From NCBI RefSeq assembly GCF_041052385.1, contig NZ_CP163439.1, positions 7,057,001 through 7,121,000 of the forward strand: DNA of 64,000 nt, given 5' to 3'. Below are positions 24,373-36,124 of this stretch, piece after piece. The stretch's first letter is position 1. The number at the start of each line of letters is the position of its first letter. The position numbers and the translations under genes were made by a program. The notes below the pieces were generated by a model that worked only from the letters and a program-made list of their open reading frames with translations, was not told the origin of the DNA and ran no database searches. The DNA comes from Streptomyces sp. R28 (GTDB lineage: Bacteria; Actinomycetota; Actinomycetes; Streptomycetales; Streptomycetaceae).

Positions 24373-24714
24373 TCAGGCGCCGGGATCCTTCCTCTCCCAG
24401 CCCAGCTTGACGACGATATGGCCCTCGACGCCCGCCTTGGTCAGCACGGCCCCCGCGCTGGCGTTGAGCTTCACGCCGAACTCCAGCTCCACCGTGTCGG
24501 GCTGGGCGGCCTGGAAGGTGCGCAGGGTCGCCTCCGCTGCGCGTCGGATGGGGTCCAGCGCCTCCTCCAGGGAGACGGAGGCCTCGCGCATACGGTCGCC
24601 GACGCGGGAGGCGCGGACCATGCCGGGCTCGTCGTCGTCGACTTCGACGACCAGGTGTCCCTCGCCGTCCCCGCCGTCCTCGTCGCCCATGGCGATCCGC
24701 AGCAGCTCGGCCAT
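24373..24714 (-). CDS. Trypsin-co-occurring domain 1 (Trypco1, CU044_2847) family protein
   Basis: 113 aa. The family core VELEFGVKLNASAGAVLTKA lies at about residues 75-94, after a helix (LEEALDPIRRAAEATLRTFQ). Trypco domains are found in actinomycete conflict/effector systems with trypsin-like peptidases and TPR proteins; the role is unknown. A decayed copy of the same family with TPR remnants lies 1 kb away. Confidence 0.8.
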   Translation of the reverse strand: MAELLRIAMGDEDGGDGEGHLVVEVDDDEPGMVRASRVGDRMREASVSLEEALDPIRRAAEATLRTFQAAQPDTVELEFGVKLNASAGAVLTKAGVEGHIVVKLGWERKDPGA

Positions 24715-24891
24715 TCGCGCCCCCGTGTGTCACAACCGGCCCGGCGGCCGGGTCGGTCCAGCATGTCGGTCCTGGTCAATCTACTGGTGCGGCGGGCGAG
24801 TTGGCCGTAAATGCCACAAGGCCCGGGCCCCGTCACGCGGACGGGAACCCGGGCCTTGTCGGTCAGTTGTCGGTCAGACCCGTGCAGAGGC

Positions 24892-27800
24892 TCAGGCCTC
24901 GAACACCTCACGCACCAGCTGCTCCTGCTCGGCCTGGTGCCGCTTGGCGGAACCGACGGCCGGGGACGAGCCGTGCGGACGCGAGATGCGGCGCAGGCGC
25001 TCGCCGTGCGGGACGTCGGCGCCGACCGCCAGGTCCAGGTGGTCGATCAGGTTGAGCGCGATGAACGGCCACGCACCCTGGTTCGCCGGCTCCTCCTGGG
25101 CCCACAGGTACTTCTCGGCGTTCGGGTACTTGGCGATCTCGGCCTGGAGCTCGGCACCCGGCAGCGGGTACAGGCGCTCGATGCGGATGATCGCCGTGTC
25201 CGTGACGCCGCGCTTCTTCCGCTCCGCCTCGAGGTCGTAGTAGACCTTGCCGGCGCAGAAGACGACCTTCTTGACCGCGGCCGGGTCGACCGAGGAGTCA
25301 CCGATGACCGGCTGGAACTGCCCGTTGACGAACTCGTCCGCCTTCGCGGCCGCGGCCTTCAGGCGCAGCATCGACTTCGGGGTGAAGACGACCAGCGGCT
25401 TGTGGTGCGGGTTGTGCACCTGCCACCGCAGGAGGTGGAAGTAGTTCGACGGGGACGTCGGCATCGCGACCGTCATGTTGTTCTGCGCGCACAACTGCAG
25501 GAACCGCTCCGGGCGGGCCGAGGAGTGGTCCGGGCCCTGGCCCTCGTAGCCGTGCGGCAGCAGCAGGACGACGCCGGACGTCTGGGCCCACTTCTGCTCG
25601 GCCGACGAGATGAACTCGTCCACGACCGTCTGGGCGCCGTTGACGAAGTCGCCGAACTGGGCCTCCCACATCACGAGCGCGTCGGGGCGGGCCAGCGAGT
25701 AGCCGTACTCGAAGCCCATGGCCGCGTACTCGGACAGCAGGGAGTTGTAGACGTTCAGCCGCGCCTGGTCCTCGGAGAGGTACTGCAGCGGCGTGTACTC
25801 CTCGCCCGTCTCACGGTCGATGATGACCGCGTGACGCTGGCCGAACGTACCGCGCTGCGAGTCCTGGCCGGCCAGGCGGACCGGGACGCCCTCCAGCAGG
25901 AGGGAGCCGACCGCGAGGGTCTCGCCCATGCCCCAGTCGATGGTGCCGTCCTCGACCATCGACGCCCGGCGCTGCAGCTGCGGCAGCAGACGCGGGTGGA
26001 CGGTGATGTGGTCGGGGATGTTGACCTGGGACTCGGCGATCCGCTTGACGACCTCCGAGGTCACCGCGGTGCTGACGGCGACCGGGAACTCGGCCTGCGG
26101 GTCCGAGGGCTCCACGGCGGCGGGCTGCGAGGTGGCCTCGCGGACCTCCGTGAAGACCTTCTCCAGCTGGCCCTGGTAGTCCTGCAGCGCCTGCTCGGCC
26201 TCTTCCAGGGTGATGTCGCCGCGACCGATCAGGGACTCGGTGTAGAGCTTGCGCACCGAGCGCTTCTTGTCGATCAGGTCGTACATCAGGGGCTGGGTGA
26301 AGGCCGGGTTGTCCGACTCGTTGTGACCGCGGCGGCGGTAGCAGATGAGGTCGATCACCACGTCCTTGTTGAACGCCTGGCGGAACTCGAAGGCGAGCCG
26401 CGCGACGCGCACGACGGCCTCCGGGTCGTCGCCGTTCACGTGGAAGATCGGGGCCTCGATCATGCGGGCCACGTCGGTGGCGTACATCGACGAGCGCGAG
26501 GACTCCGGGGCGGCCGTGAAGCCGACCTGGTTGTTGATGACCACGTGGACCGTGCCGCCGGTGCGGTAGCCCCGCAGCTGCGACATGTTCAGGGTCTCGG
26601 CCACCACGCCCTGGCCCGCGAAGGCCGCGTCGCCGTGGATCGCCACCGGCAGGACGGTGAAGTCGGTGCCGCCCTTGTTGATGATGTCCTGCTTGGCGCG
26701 GGCGATGCCCTCCAGGACCGGGTCGACCGCCTCCAGGTGCGAGGGGTTGGCGGCCAGGGAGACCGTGATCTGCTCGCCGTCCAGGCCGGTGAAGGTGCCC
26801 TCGGCGCCCAGGTGGTACTTCACGTCGCCGGAGCCGTGCATCGACTTCGGGTCGAGGTTGCCCTCGAACTCGCGGAAGATCTGCGCGTACGACTTGCCGA
26901 CGATGTTCGCGAGGACGTTCAGCCGGCCGCGGTGGGCCATGCCGATGACGACCTCGTCGAGACGGGACTCCGCCGCGCTGTCGATGACCGCGTCCAGCAG
27001 CGGGATGACGGACTCGCCGCCCTCCAGGCTGAAGCGCTTCTGGCCGACGTACTTCGTCTGCAGGAAGGTCTCGAAGGCCTCCGCCGCGTTCAGCCGGCGC
27101 AGGATGCGCAGCTGCTCCTCGCGCTCCGGCTTGGTGTGCGCCCGCTCGATGCGGTCCTGGATCCACTTGCGCTGCTTGGGGTCCTGGATGTGCATGAACT
27201 CGACGCCGGTGGTGCGGCAGTACGAGTCGCGCAGCACGCCGAGGATGTCGCGCAGCTTCATCAGGGACTTGCCCGCGAAACCGCCGACCGCGAACTCGCG
27301 CTCCAGGTCCCACAGGGTGAGGCCGTGCTCGGTGATGTCCAGGTCGGGGTGCTTGCGCTGGCGGTACTCCAGCGGGTCGGTGTCGGCCATGACGTGGCCG
27401 CGGACCCGGTAGGAGTGGATCAGCTCGAAGACGCGCGCGGCCTTGGTGACGTCGTCGTCGTGCGACGCGTCGATGTCCTTGAGCCAGCGGACCGGCTCGT
27501 AGGGGATGCGCAGCGCCTCGAAGATGTCGTCGTAGAAGCCGCTCTCGCCGAGGAGGAGGTTCGCGACGATCCGCAGGAACTCGCCGGAGGCGGCGCCCTG
27601 GATGACCCGGTGGTCGTACGTCGACGTGAGCGTCATGACCTTGGAGATGCCGAGCTTGTTCAGGGTGTCCTGGGAGGTGCCCTGGAACTCCGCGGGGTAG
27701 TCCATGGAGCCGACGCCCATGATGACCGACTGGCCGGGCATCAGACGCGGCACGGAGTGAACGGTGCCGAGGCCGCCGGGGTTGGTCAGCGAGACCGTGA

Positions 27801-28686
27801 CACCGGTGAAGTCGTCCATGCCCAGCTTGCCGTCACGGGCGCGACGGACGATGTCCTCGTAGGCCTGCCAGAACTCGAAGAAGTTCAGCGTCTCGGCCTT
27901 CTTGATGCCCGCGACGACCAGCTGGCGGTCGCCGTTGGGCTTCACCAGGTCGATGGCGAGGCCGAAGTTGATGTGCTCCGGCTTGACCAGGGTCGGCTTG
28001 CCGTCCTTCTCCGCGAAGGAGTAGTTCATCGACGGCATGGCCTTGATGGCCTGCACCATCGCGTACCCGATCAGGTGGGTGAAGGAGATCTTCCCGCCCC
28101 GGGCGCGCTTCAGGTGGTTGTTGATGACGATGCGGTTGTCGAAGAGCAGCTTCACCGGGACCGCGCGCACGGACGTGGCCGTGGGCACCTCCAGCGAGGC
28201 GTTCATGTTCTTCGCGACCGCGGCGGCCGGACCGCGCAGCGTCACCAGCTCGGGGCCGGCGGCCGCGGTGGCGGGCTCGGCCTTCTTCGGCTGAGCGGGC
28301 TTCGCGGCCGGAGCGGCCGCGGCGGGCTTCGCCGCGGCCGGGGCCGGAGCCGGGGCGGCAGGCGCGGCGGCCGCGGGCTTCGGGGCCGCCGGAGCCGGCG
28401 CGGGGACCGACGGAGCGGCAGGCGCAGCCGGGGCCGCTGGAGCGGTGGTGGTCTCTGCGGCCCCCGCGGCCGCAGTACCCGCCGGAGCCGAGGCGGCGGG
28501 CGCCCCCGGCTTGTAGTCGGCGAAGAAGTCCCACCAGGCTCGGTCTACCGAATTGGGGTCCTGGAGGTACTGCTGATAGATCTCGTCGACGAGCCACTCG
28601 TTCGGTCCGAACGCGGCCGCGGGGTTCTTGCCCGCTTGGTCGGTGTCGGTCGAGATGCTCGAGTTACTGGGGGACTGTGGCGACAC
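24892..28686 (-). CDS. kgd: Multifunctional 2-oxoglutarate dehydrogenase E1 with fused E2 domain
   Basis: 1264 aa TCA-cycle enzyme. Order: E1 N-terminal helix (EWLVDEIYQQYLQDPN, residues about 25-50), Ala/Pro linker, E2 acyltransferase core with the catalytic YDHRVIQGA (His359), then the thiamine-dependent E1 catalytic part to the C-terminus (e.g. GMAHRGRLNVLANI, YRRRGHNESD). There is no lipoyl domain, as in actinobacterial OdhA/Kgd. GTG 28686 is chosen: upstream in-frame sequence is unlike the family. A 1326-codon antisense frame over this gene is an artefact of G+C bias. Confidence 0.95.
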   Translation of the reverse strand: MSPQSPSNSSISTDTDQAGKNPAAAFGPNEWLVDEIYQQYLQDPNSVDRAWWDFFADYKPGAPAASAPAGTAAAGAAETTTAPAAPAAPAAPSVPAPAPAAPKPAAAAPAAPAPAPAAAKPAAAAPAAKPAQPKKAEPATAAAGPELVTLRGPAAAVAKNMNASLEVPTATSVRAVPVKLLFDNRIVINNHLKRARGGKISFTHLIGYAMVQAIKAMPSMNYSFAEKDGKPTLVKPEHINFGLAIDLVKPNGDRQLVVAGIKKAETLNFFEFWQAYEDIVRRARDGKLGMDDFTGVTVSLTNPGGLGTVHSVPRLMPGQSVIMGVGSMDYPAEFQGTSQDTLNKLGISKVMTLTSTYDHRVIQGAASGEFLRIVANLLLGESGFYDDIFEALRIPYEPVRWLKDIDASHDDDVTKAARVFELIHSYRVRGHVMADTDPLEYRQRKHPDLDITEHGLTLWDLEREFAVGGFAGKSLMKLRDILGVLRDSYCRTTGVEFMHIQDPKQRKWIQDRIERAHTKPEREEQLRILRRLNAAEAFETFLQTKYVGQKRFSLEGGESVIPLLDAVIDSAAESRLDEVVIGMAHRGRLNVLANIVGKSYAQIFREFEGNLDPKSMHGSGDVKYHLGAEGTFTGLDGEQITVSLAANPSHLEAVDPVLEGIARAKQDIINKGGTDFTVLPVAIHGDAAFAGQGVVAETLNMSQLRGYRTGGTVHVVINNQVGFTAAPESSRSSMYATDVARMIEAPIFHVNGDDPEAVVRVARLAFEFRQAFNKDVVIDLICYRRRGHNESDNPAFTQPLMYDLIDKKRSVRKLYTESLIGRGDITLEEAEQALQDYQGQLEKVFTEVREATSQPAAVEPSDPQAEFPVAVSTAVTSEVVKRIAESQVNIPDHITVHPRLLPQLQRRASMVEDGTIDWGMGETLAVGSLLLEGVPVRLAGQDSQRGTFGQRHAVIIDRETGEEYTPLQYLSEDQARLNVYNSLLSEYAAMGFEYGYSLARPDALVMWEAQFGDFVNGAQTVVDEFISSAEQKWAQTSGVVLLLPHGYEGQGPDHSSARPERFLQLCAQNNMTVAMPTSPSNYFHLLRWQVHNPHHKPLVVFTPKSMLRLKAAAAKADEFVNGQFQPVIGDSSVDPAAVKKVVFCAGKVYYDLEAERKKRGVTDTAIIRIERLYPLPGAELQAEIAKYPNAEKYLWAQEEPANQGAWPFIALNLIDHLDLAVGADVPHGERLRRISRPHGSSPAVGSAKRHQAEQEQLVREVFEA

Positions 28687-28967
28687 GGCGGCAACCGCCC
28701 TCTTCCGCTTCACAAGGTGATGGACAGCGGGAATAAAGGCTACGCCCCTATGGCCGGGAAGGTCAGGCTGAGCAAGGTCATCGTCGTGTAAGTCACATCG
28801 GAAAGCGTGTTTCGTGCCTGGAAATGGCGGGAAACAAGCGTGGTTCCGCTTCAGCTGGGAAGGCGCGATCGCAGCCCGGCACGCCTCAGGCGCGGGGCTC
28901 TGCCTGATCACACGTGTCCGTCAGCCAGGACGCACATGGATCTTGTCGCTCCGCTTCGAACTTTACG

Positions 28968-30074
28968 TCAACTTGGCACAGATGGCTGCCCGGGAAGTGT
29001 GACAAGAATCCGGCAGCCCCGCTCGGATTCGGCCACTCCGATCCGGCCGCCGTGCAGATCGACGGCCCAGCGTGCGATCGCCAGCCCCAGCCCCGTGCCG
29101 CCGTCGCTGCCCGGCCCGTGCGGCCGGATCACGGCGCCCCGGTTGAACCGCTCGAAGACTCGGTGCCAGTCCGACCGCGGAATGCCCGGACCCTCGTCCA
29201 GGACCTCCAGCTCCAGCGACTCCGGGTACGCCCCGCGCCGCGCCTTGACCGTCACGCGGCCGTGCGCCGGGCTGTGCTTGATCGCGTTGTCGATGAGGTT
29301 GGCGACGACCTGGTGGATGCGCTCGGGGTCGGCGTGCGCGGTCAGCTCCGGCGGGGAGACGTCGAGATGCAGATGGACGTCCGTACGGGTGTGGCTGCCG
29401 GAGCCCGACGCCATGCCCCCGCGCGCGGAGGCGACCATGTTGGCCTCCTTCAGTACTCCGGACAGGTACGGCCAGACCTCGAAGCGCCGCATGCGCAGCG
29501 GTACGACGCCGTTGTCCAGGCGGGACAGGTCCAGCAACGTCTCCACGAGCCGGCCCAGCCGCTCGGTCTGCTTCAGTGCCGTGCGCATCGTCTCGGGGTC
29601 GGCCTCGGCGATGCCGTCGACCACGTTCTCCAGGACGGCCCGCAGGCCCGCGATCGGGGTGCGCAGCTCGTGCGAGACGTTCGCCACCAGCTCCTTGCGC
29701 TGCTGGTCCTGGGCCTCCAGCTCGTCCGCCATGAGGTTGATCGTCCCGGCCAGGTCGCCCAGCTCGTCCCGGCGGTTCTCGCGCACCCGGCGGGTGTAGT
29801 CGCCGTGCGAGATGGACCGGGCCACCGTGTTCATCTCGTCCAGCGGCGCGGTGAGCGAATGGGCCACGAACTGCGTGATGAGCAGTGTGGCGATCATCGA
29901 GAAGACCGTGATGAAGCGCAGCTCCGTCTGGGTGCGCACGGCGATCATCGACAGTCCTGTGGTGATCAGAACCGCGATGATGACCAGCGCGCCCAGCTTG
30001 GTCTTGATCGAGAACGGACGTACGCCGCCCCAGGGCTCCCCGGGGCCTCTCCGTGCGGCCGGCCCGTCGCTCAT
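28968..30074 (-). CDS. Two-component sensor histidine kinase
   Basis: 368 aa. One or two membrane segments near residues 25-65 (GALVIIAVLITTGLSMI, FSMIATLLITQF), HAMP (SHSLTAPLDEMNTVARS region), HisKA with ELVANVSHELRTPIAG (His near 165), N box NLIDNAIKHSP and G box GTGLGLAIARW. Almost no extracellular loop, so it probably senses within the membrane or cytoplasm. ATG 30074 overlaps the stop of the response regulator gene (ATGA). Confidence 0.93.
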   Translation of the reverse strand: MSDGPAARRGPGEPWGGVRPFSIKTKLGALVIIAVLITTGLSMIAVRTQTELRFITVFSMIATLLITQFVAHSLTAPLDEMNTVARSISHGDYTRRVRENRRDELGDLAGTINLMADELEAQDQQRKELVANVSHELRTPIAGLRAVLENVVDGIAEADPETMRTALKQTERLGRLVETLLDLSRLDNGVVPLRMRRFEVWPYLSGVLKEANMVASARGGMASGSGSHTRTDVHLHLDVSPPELTAHADPERIHQVVANLIDNAIKHSPAHGRVTVKARRGAYPESLELEVLDEGPGIPRSDWHRVFERFNRGAVIRPHGPGSDGGTGLGLAIARWAVDLHGGRIGVAESERGCRILVTLPGQPSVPS

Positions 30075-30808
30075 GGCGTCGGGGTCTCCAGGGCGTAGCC
30101 CACGCCGTGCACGGTGCGGATCCGCTCGGCGCCGATCTTCCGGCGCAGCGCCTTGATGTGGCTGTCGACCGTGCGGGTGCCGGAGGCGTCCGCCCAGTCC
30201 CACACCTCGGCGAGCAGCTGCTCACGGGAGAGCACCGCGCGCGGGGTGTTCGCCAGGCACACCAGGAGGTCGAACTCGGTCGGGGTGAGGTGGACATCCT
30301 CACTGCGCACCCGCACGCGCCGCTGCGCGTGGTCGATCTCCAGCTCGCCGAGGCGCAGGATGCCCGAGCGCGGGGTCGTGGCGGCCAGCGCGGCCCGCTC
30401 GACGCGGCGCAGCAGTACATGCACGCGTGCCGCCAGCTCACGCATCGAGAACGGCTTGGTCATGTAGTCGTCGGCACCGACACCGAGCCCGACCAGCATG
30501 TCGGTCTCGTCGTCGCGTGCGGTCAGCATCATCACCGGCACCGGCCGCTGGGCCTGCACCCGGCGGCATACCTCCAGGCCGTCGAAGCCCGGCAGCATGA
30601 TGTCCAGGATCAGCAGGTCGGGCTGCCAGGCCTCGGCCGTGTCGACCGCCGCCGGACCGTCGCCCGCGGTCTGCACGAGGAAACCCTCGGCGCGCAGACG
30701 GGCCGCGATGGCGTCCACGATGGTCGGATCGTCCTCGACCACCAGGACCCGGCGCTGCGCGCCCGGGGTCGCCGCCGTGCCGTTGTGGGAGGTGTGTGTC
30801 TGCTCCAT
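30071..30808 (-). CDS. Two-component response regulator, OmpR/PhoB family
   Basis: 245 aa. Receiver domain with phospho-acceptor Asp in DLLILDIMLPG (about residue 70), Thr in MMLTARD and Lys in DDYMTKPFS; winged-helix output with GTRTVDSHIKALRRKIG at the C-terminus. It is coupled to the kinase at 28968. ATG 30808 (MEQTHTSHNG) is used; an in-frame upstream ATG at 30874 adds 22 non-homologous residues. Confidence 0.93.
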   Translation of the reverse strand: MEQTHTSHNGTAATPGAQRRVLVVEDDPTIVDAIAARLRAEGFLVQTAGDGPAAVDTAEAWQPDLLILDIMLPGFDGLEVCRRVQAQRPVPVMMLTARDDETDMLVGLGVGADDYMTKPFSMRELAARVHVLLRRVERAALAATTPRSGILRLGELEIDHAQRRVRVRSEDVHLTPTEFDLLVCLANTPRAVLSREQLLAEVWDWADASGTRTVDSHIKALRRKIGAERIRTVHGVGYALETPTP

Positions 30809-30940
30809 CGCCCGCCCCAAAGTTGCTTTCCGGAATCCGTGGGGTGATCCCGCTATCTGGCTATGCCTGCGCATGCTTGCGATTGACGCTTGAATGATCC
30901 GCGTCAGAGCAGCAGAGTACGGGGAGTCACCGTGCCACGG

Positions 30941-31618
30941 CTATCCAGGTCGGACGGCGAGGTGCACGACGTCCGGAACGCCCCGGGCAACGGGGATCTC
31001 TTCGGTACGCACCTGTTGGAATCCGGCATTACGCAAGGTTTCTTCGAATTCCGGAGAGGGCTGGGCCGACCATACGGCCAGCACCCCACCCGGCCTCAAC
31101 GCCCCTGCGCAGGCCGCCAGTCCGGCCGGTGAGTACAGGCTGTCGTTGCCCTCGGTGACGGTCCAGCCGGGTCCGTTGTCGATGTCGAGACACAGAGCGT
31201 CATACGTGTCGTAAGTCTCAGTTACGTGCGCCAGCAGATCCGTTTCCAGAATCTCGGTGCGCGGATCGGCGAGGGCACCGGCGGAGAAACCGGACAACGG
31301 ACCGTCGAGGTGCCAGCCGATAATCGCGGGCTCTCGCTCGACGACGGTGATCCGTCCGGGGCGCGGATCGGCGGCGGCGTGTGCGAGCGAGAAACCGACG
31401 CCGAGCCCGCCGATCAGCACCACCGGGTCCGGCCGTCCGGCCAACGCGCCGAGCGCCGCGTCGACCAGTAACCGCTCCGAACGCCCGTCGGAGGTGTCCA
31501 TCAAAAAGCAGCCGTTCGCGATGATCTGAAGCAGTTCGCCGTGCTGCCGCAGCACGATCTCGCCGTACGGGCCCTCGCGACGGTCCAGGACTTCGGGGAT
31601 GTCGTACGAAGTGGGCAT
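30941..31618 (-). CDS. Spermidine synthase-like methyltransferase-fold protein
   Basis: 225 aa. SAM/aminopropyl-binding fold: VVLIGGLGVGFSLAHA (motif I, residue about 66), RITVVEREPAII (motif II), YDALCLDIDNGPGW (catalytic Asp pair). Polyamine synthases carry a DxxD/DE arrangement here; the match is partial, so the substrate is not assured. It reads away from the rhomboid-like gene. Confidence 0.75.
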   Translation of the reverse strand: MPTSYDIPEVLDRREGPYGEIVLRQHGELLQIIANGCFLMDTSDGRSERLLVDAALGALAGRPDPVVLIGGLGVGFSLAHAAADPRPGRITVVEREPAIIGWHLDGPLSGFSAGALADPRTEILETDLLAHVTETYDTYDALCLDIDNGPGWTVTEGNDSLYSPAGLAACAGALRPGGVLAVWSAQPSPEFEETLRNAGFQQVRTEEIPVARGVPDVVHLAVRPG

Positions 31619-31724
31619 CCGGCCATCCTGGCAGGTCCGGCCGGTCCTGCCGAGGGAATTGCGTCAGGGGCCGGCCGCCGCGCCGCCGGGGCGGGCTGCC
31701 GGCGGAGGGCCGGGGTTCCTGAGC

Positions 31725-31760
31725 CGCGAAAACTTTGAGAGACGCGAAAACTTGTTGAGA
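31725..31760. repeat. 11-bp direct repeat in divergent spacer
   Basis: CGCGAAAACTT at 31725-31735 and again at 31743-31753, each followed by a TTGAGAG-like sequence. 18-bp phasing; possible regulator site for either divergent gene. Confidence 0.45.
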
Positions 31761-31851
31761 GGTTGCTGTGAATCGGCTGCCATGTGGCGCTGATCACAGA
31801 CGTAGGGGGGTGGCGGTCGGAGGGTGGGGGAAACGGAAGGAGCGCCTCACC

Positions 31852-32679
31852 TTGGAACGGACTGCGGTCGAGGGTATGCCGGGCTCTGCTCCGGAGCCGG
31901 GCGTGGCCGAGCTGCTGAACGGGATGCCGCGGCAGCGCGGACCGCGGGGCGTCGCCACGGTGCCCGCGCCGCCGCCCTTGCTCCCGGTCCTCGCCGAGGC
32001 CACGACGAGCGCGCCGCCCGCGCCCGGAGGAACCCGCGCCTTCCACCCCTGGCGCCTGCTCCCCACCCCCACCGGCACGCCGTTCACCTTCGCCTACGCC
32101 GCCGTACTGGCCGTCACCTCGCTGGTCACCGCGTACGCCGACCCCGCCCTCGTGCGCACCCTGCACCAAGGCTCCAGCACCGATGTCGCGCACCTCGTGC
32201 GGACGCCTGTGCTGGTGCTGCTCGCCAGCGCGCTGTGGATCGCCGGCGAGTTCCTGGGGCCGTACACGCTCGGCCTCCTGCTCGTGCTCACCGCGCTGGA
32301 GCGGCGGATCGGCGGTACGCGCACGGCCGTTGTCTTCCTGACCGGGCATGTCCTGGCCACCCTCGCGACCGAGGTCCCGGTGGGGCTCGCGGTGCTGGTC
32401 GGCCACCTCCCCGACAGCTCGCTGTCCCGCCTCGACTACGGCATCAGCTTCGGCGTCGCCGCGAGCACCGGCGCGCTGGCCGGACTGCTGCGCCCCTGGC
32501 TGCGGTGGCCGGTGCTGGCGCTGTTCGGCGGGATGCTGGTCCAGGACCTGCTGAACTTCACGGATCCGCTGACCAATTGGGGGCATCTGATGTCCCTGGC
32601 CATCGGGGTCGGGATGTGGCCGGTGGTGCGGCGGTGGCGCGCCGCACCCTCGAAGTCGGTGTCAGCCGACCGGGGGTGA
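31852..32679 (+). CDS. Rhomboid-like integral membrane protein
   Basis: 275 aa. Residues about 70-230 contain six or so hydrophobic helices in the rhomboid layout, but the catalytic GxSG and the distal His of active rhomboids are not obvious: an ASTGALAG motif sits where GASG is expected, so activity is doubtful. TTG 31852 is preferred because AAGGAG lies 9 nt upstream; ATG 31876 is the alternative. The N-terminal 60 residues are Pro/Ala-rich and disordered. Confidence 0.7.
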   Translation: MERTAVEGMPGSAPEPGVAELLNGMPRQRGPRGVATVPAPPPLLPVLAEATTSAPPAPGGTRAFHPWRLLPTPTGTPFTFAYAAVLAVTSLVTAYADPALVRTLHQGSSTDVAHLVRTPVLVLLASALWIAGEFLGPYTLGLLLVLTALERRIGGTRTAVVFLTGHVLATLATEVPVGLAVLVGHLPDSSLSRLDYGISFGVAASTGALAGLLRPWLRWPVLALFGGMLVQDLLNFTDPLTNWGHLMSLAIGVGMWPVVRRWRAAPSKSVSADRG

Positions 32680-33456
32680 CCACACGTAAGGCGTCGTCGT
32701 CGTCACCGCCTCGAACCCCAGCCGCCGCAGGATGGGCGCGCTGTCGTCGGACGCGTCGACGTGCAGGTAGGTGACACCGCGGGCGACGGCGAGCGCGGCA
32801 CGGGTGGCGACCAGCGCGCGGTAGATGCCGCGGCCCCGCCACCCGGCCAGCGTCGAACCGCCCCACAGGCTCGCGAACTCGGTGCCCGCCCGGAACACCA
32901 GCCACGCTGCCGAGACGACTTCGCCGTCCGCCTCGGCCACATGGACGGAGATCTCCTCCGGGGCCGCCGCGACCCGGCCGATCAGGTCGTCGGCGAGCCA
33001 ACTCCAGTCCTCACCCCACACCGCCGACTCCATCGCGGCGATCCGGCGCATGTCCGCGTCCGCCGTGACTCGGCGCAGCGTCACGCCCTCGGGAAGGTCC
33101 GGCTGCCGTACGGCCATGCCGGCGGCGCTTCCGATCAGGACCGTCTCCTCGTCCTCGGGCACGAAGCCCGCCTCGCGCAGGCGGTCGGTGAGGTCGGCCG
33201 GGTCGTCGTGGGAGCGGGTCTTCCACTCCACCGCCTCACCACGCGCCGCGAAGTAGTCGCACTGCCGGGTGATGAGCCGATCGAGCTCGGCGTCGCGTAC
33301 GCCGAGCGAGCGCGGGCCGCTGACGAGGCCCCGGAATCCGCCGACGATCCGCAGCAGGGGGCCGTCCTGTTCATACGTCACCCCGGTGGGCGGGATCGGG
33401 GGCGCGCCGCGCATCTGGTCGTCGTAGGCCGCCAGAAGGATCTCTGTGTCCGTCAC
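32662..33456 (-). CDS. GNAT family N-acetyltransferase
   Basis: 264 aa. The C-terminal GNAT domain has the acetyl-CoA loop GWRGRGIYRALV (about residues 205-216) and the terminal HVDASDDSAPILRRLGFEAV. An N-terminal extension of about 120 residues resembles a degenerate second GNAT copy. GTG 33456 has no clear ribosome site and may be leaderless. It overlaps the convergent rhomboid-like gene by 18 nt. Confidence 0.82.
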   Translation of the reverse strand: MTDTEILLAAYDDQMRGAPPIPPTGVTYEQDGPLLRIVGGFRGLVSGPRSLGVRDAELDRLITRQCDYFAARGEAVEWKTRSHDDPADLTDRLREAGFVPEDEETVLIGSAAGMAVRQPDLPEGVTLRRVTADADMRRIAAMESAVWGEDWSWLADDLIGRVAAAPEEISVHVAEADGEVVSAAWLVFRAGTEFASLWGGSTLAGWRGRGIYRALVATRAALAVARGVTYLHVDASDDSAPILRRLGFEAVTTTTPYVWSPPVG

Positions 33457-33535
33457 GGGGGAGACGGTGGGGGAAGAACTGGCCCCCGGCAACCGTTTAT
33501 TCACAAAAGCCCAGTTCACAGTGTGTGGCGCGGTT

Positions 33536-33552
33536 GATCGCTCACAGCGAAC
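33536..33552. promoter_or_regulatory. Candidate ClgR box upstream of lon
   Basis: GATCGC-TCACA-GCGAAC, close to the GTTCGC-N5-GCGAAC pattern bound by ClgR, which activates clp and lon genes in Streptomyces. It ends 74 nt before the lon ATG. Confidence 0.55.
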
Positions 33553-33585
33553 GACAGCCTGGGAACATTCAGGCTCCCCCGTGCA

Positions 33586-33604
33586 TTGAGTCGGCATAAC
33601 TCAA
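33586..33604. promoter_or_regulatory. HAIR element (HspR site) upstream of lon
   Basis: TTGAGT-CGGCATA-ACTCAA, matching the HspR-associated inverted repeat CTTGAGT-N7-ACTCAAG in 12 of 14 arm positions. lon is a known HspR-repressed heat-shock gene in Streptomyces. Confidence 0.8.
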
Positions 33605-33626
33605 CTTGACTGCCGAAGGGGAGATC

Positions 33627-36041
<2,415 letters not shown>

Positions 36042-36062
36042 CGGACGCGTTCGGAAGGGCAG

Positions 36063-36091
36063 GGCCCGGGTCCCGTGAGGGAGCCCGGGCC
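36063..36091 (+). terminator. lon terminator hairpin
   Basis: GGCCCGGG (36063-36070) pairs with CCCGGGCC (36084-36091), with a TCCC/GGGA inner stem; 21 nt past the lon stop. Confidence 0.7.
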
Positions 36092-36124
36092 TTCGCCGTG
36101 CACCGGCGTCGGAACGGCCGTGGG

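Noticed and set aside
24811..28791. 1326-codon plus-strand open frame opposite kgd
   Set aside because: It is exactly antisense to kgd, begins and ends near its limits, and its composition (Arg/Val/Asp/Leu-rich, no known domain) is the usual shadow of G/C third-position bias.
31852..32679. Active rhomboid protease
   Set aside because: Topology fits, but the GxSG serine motif and catalytic His could not be located, so only rhomboid-like is claimed.
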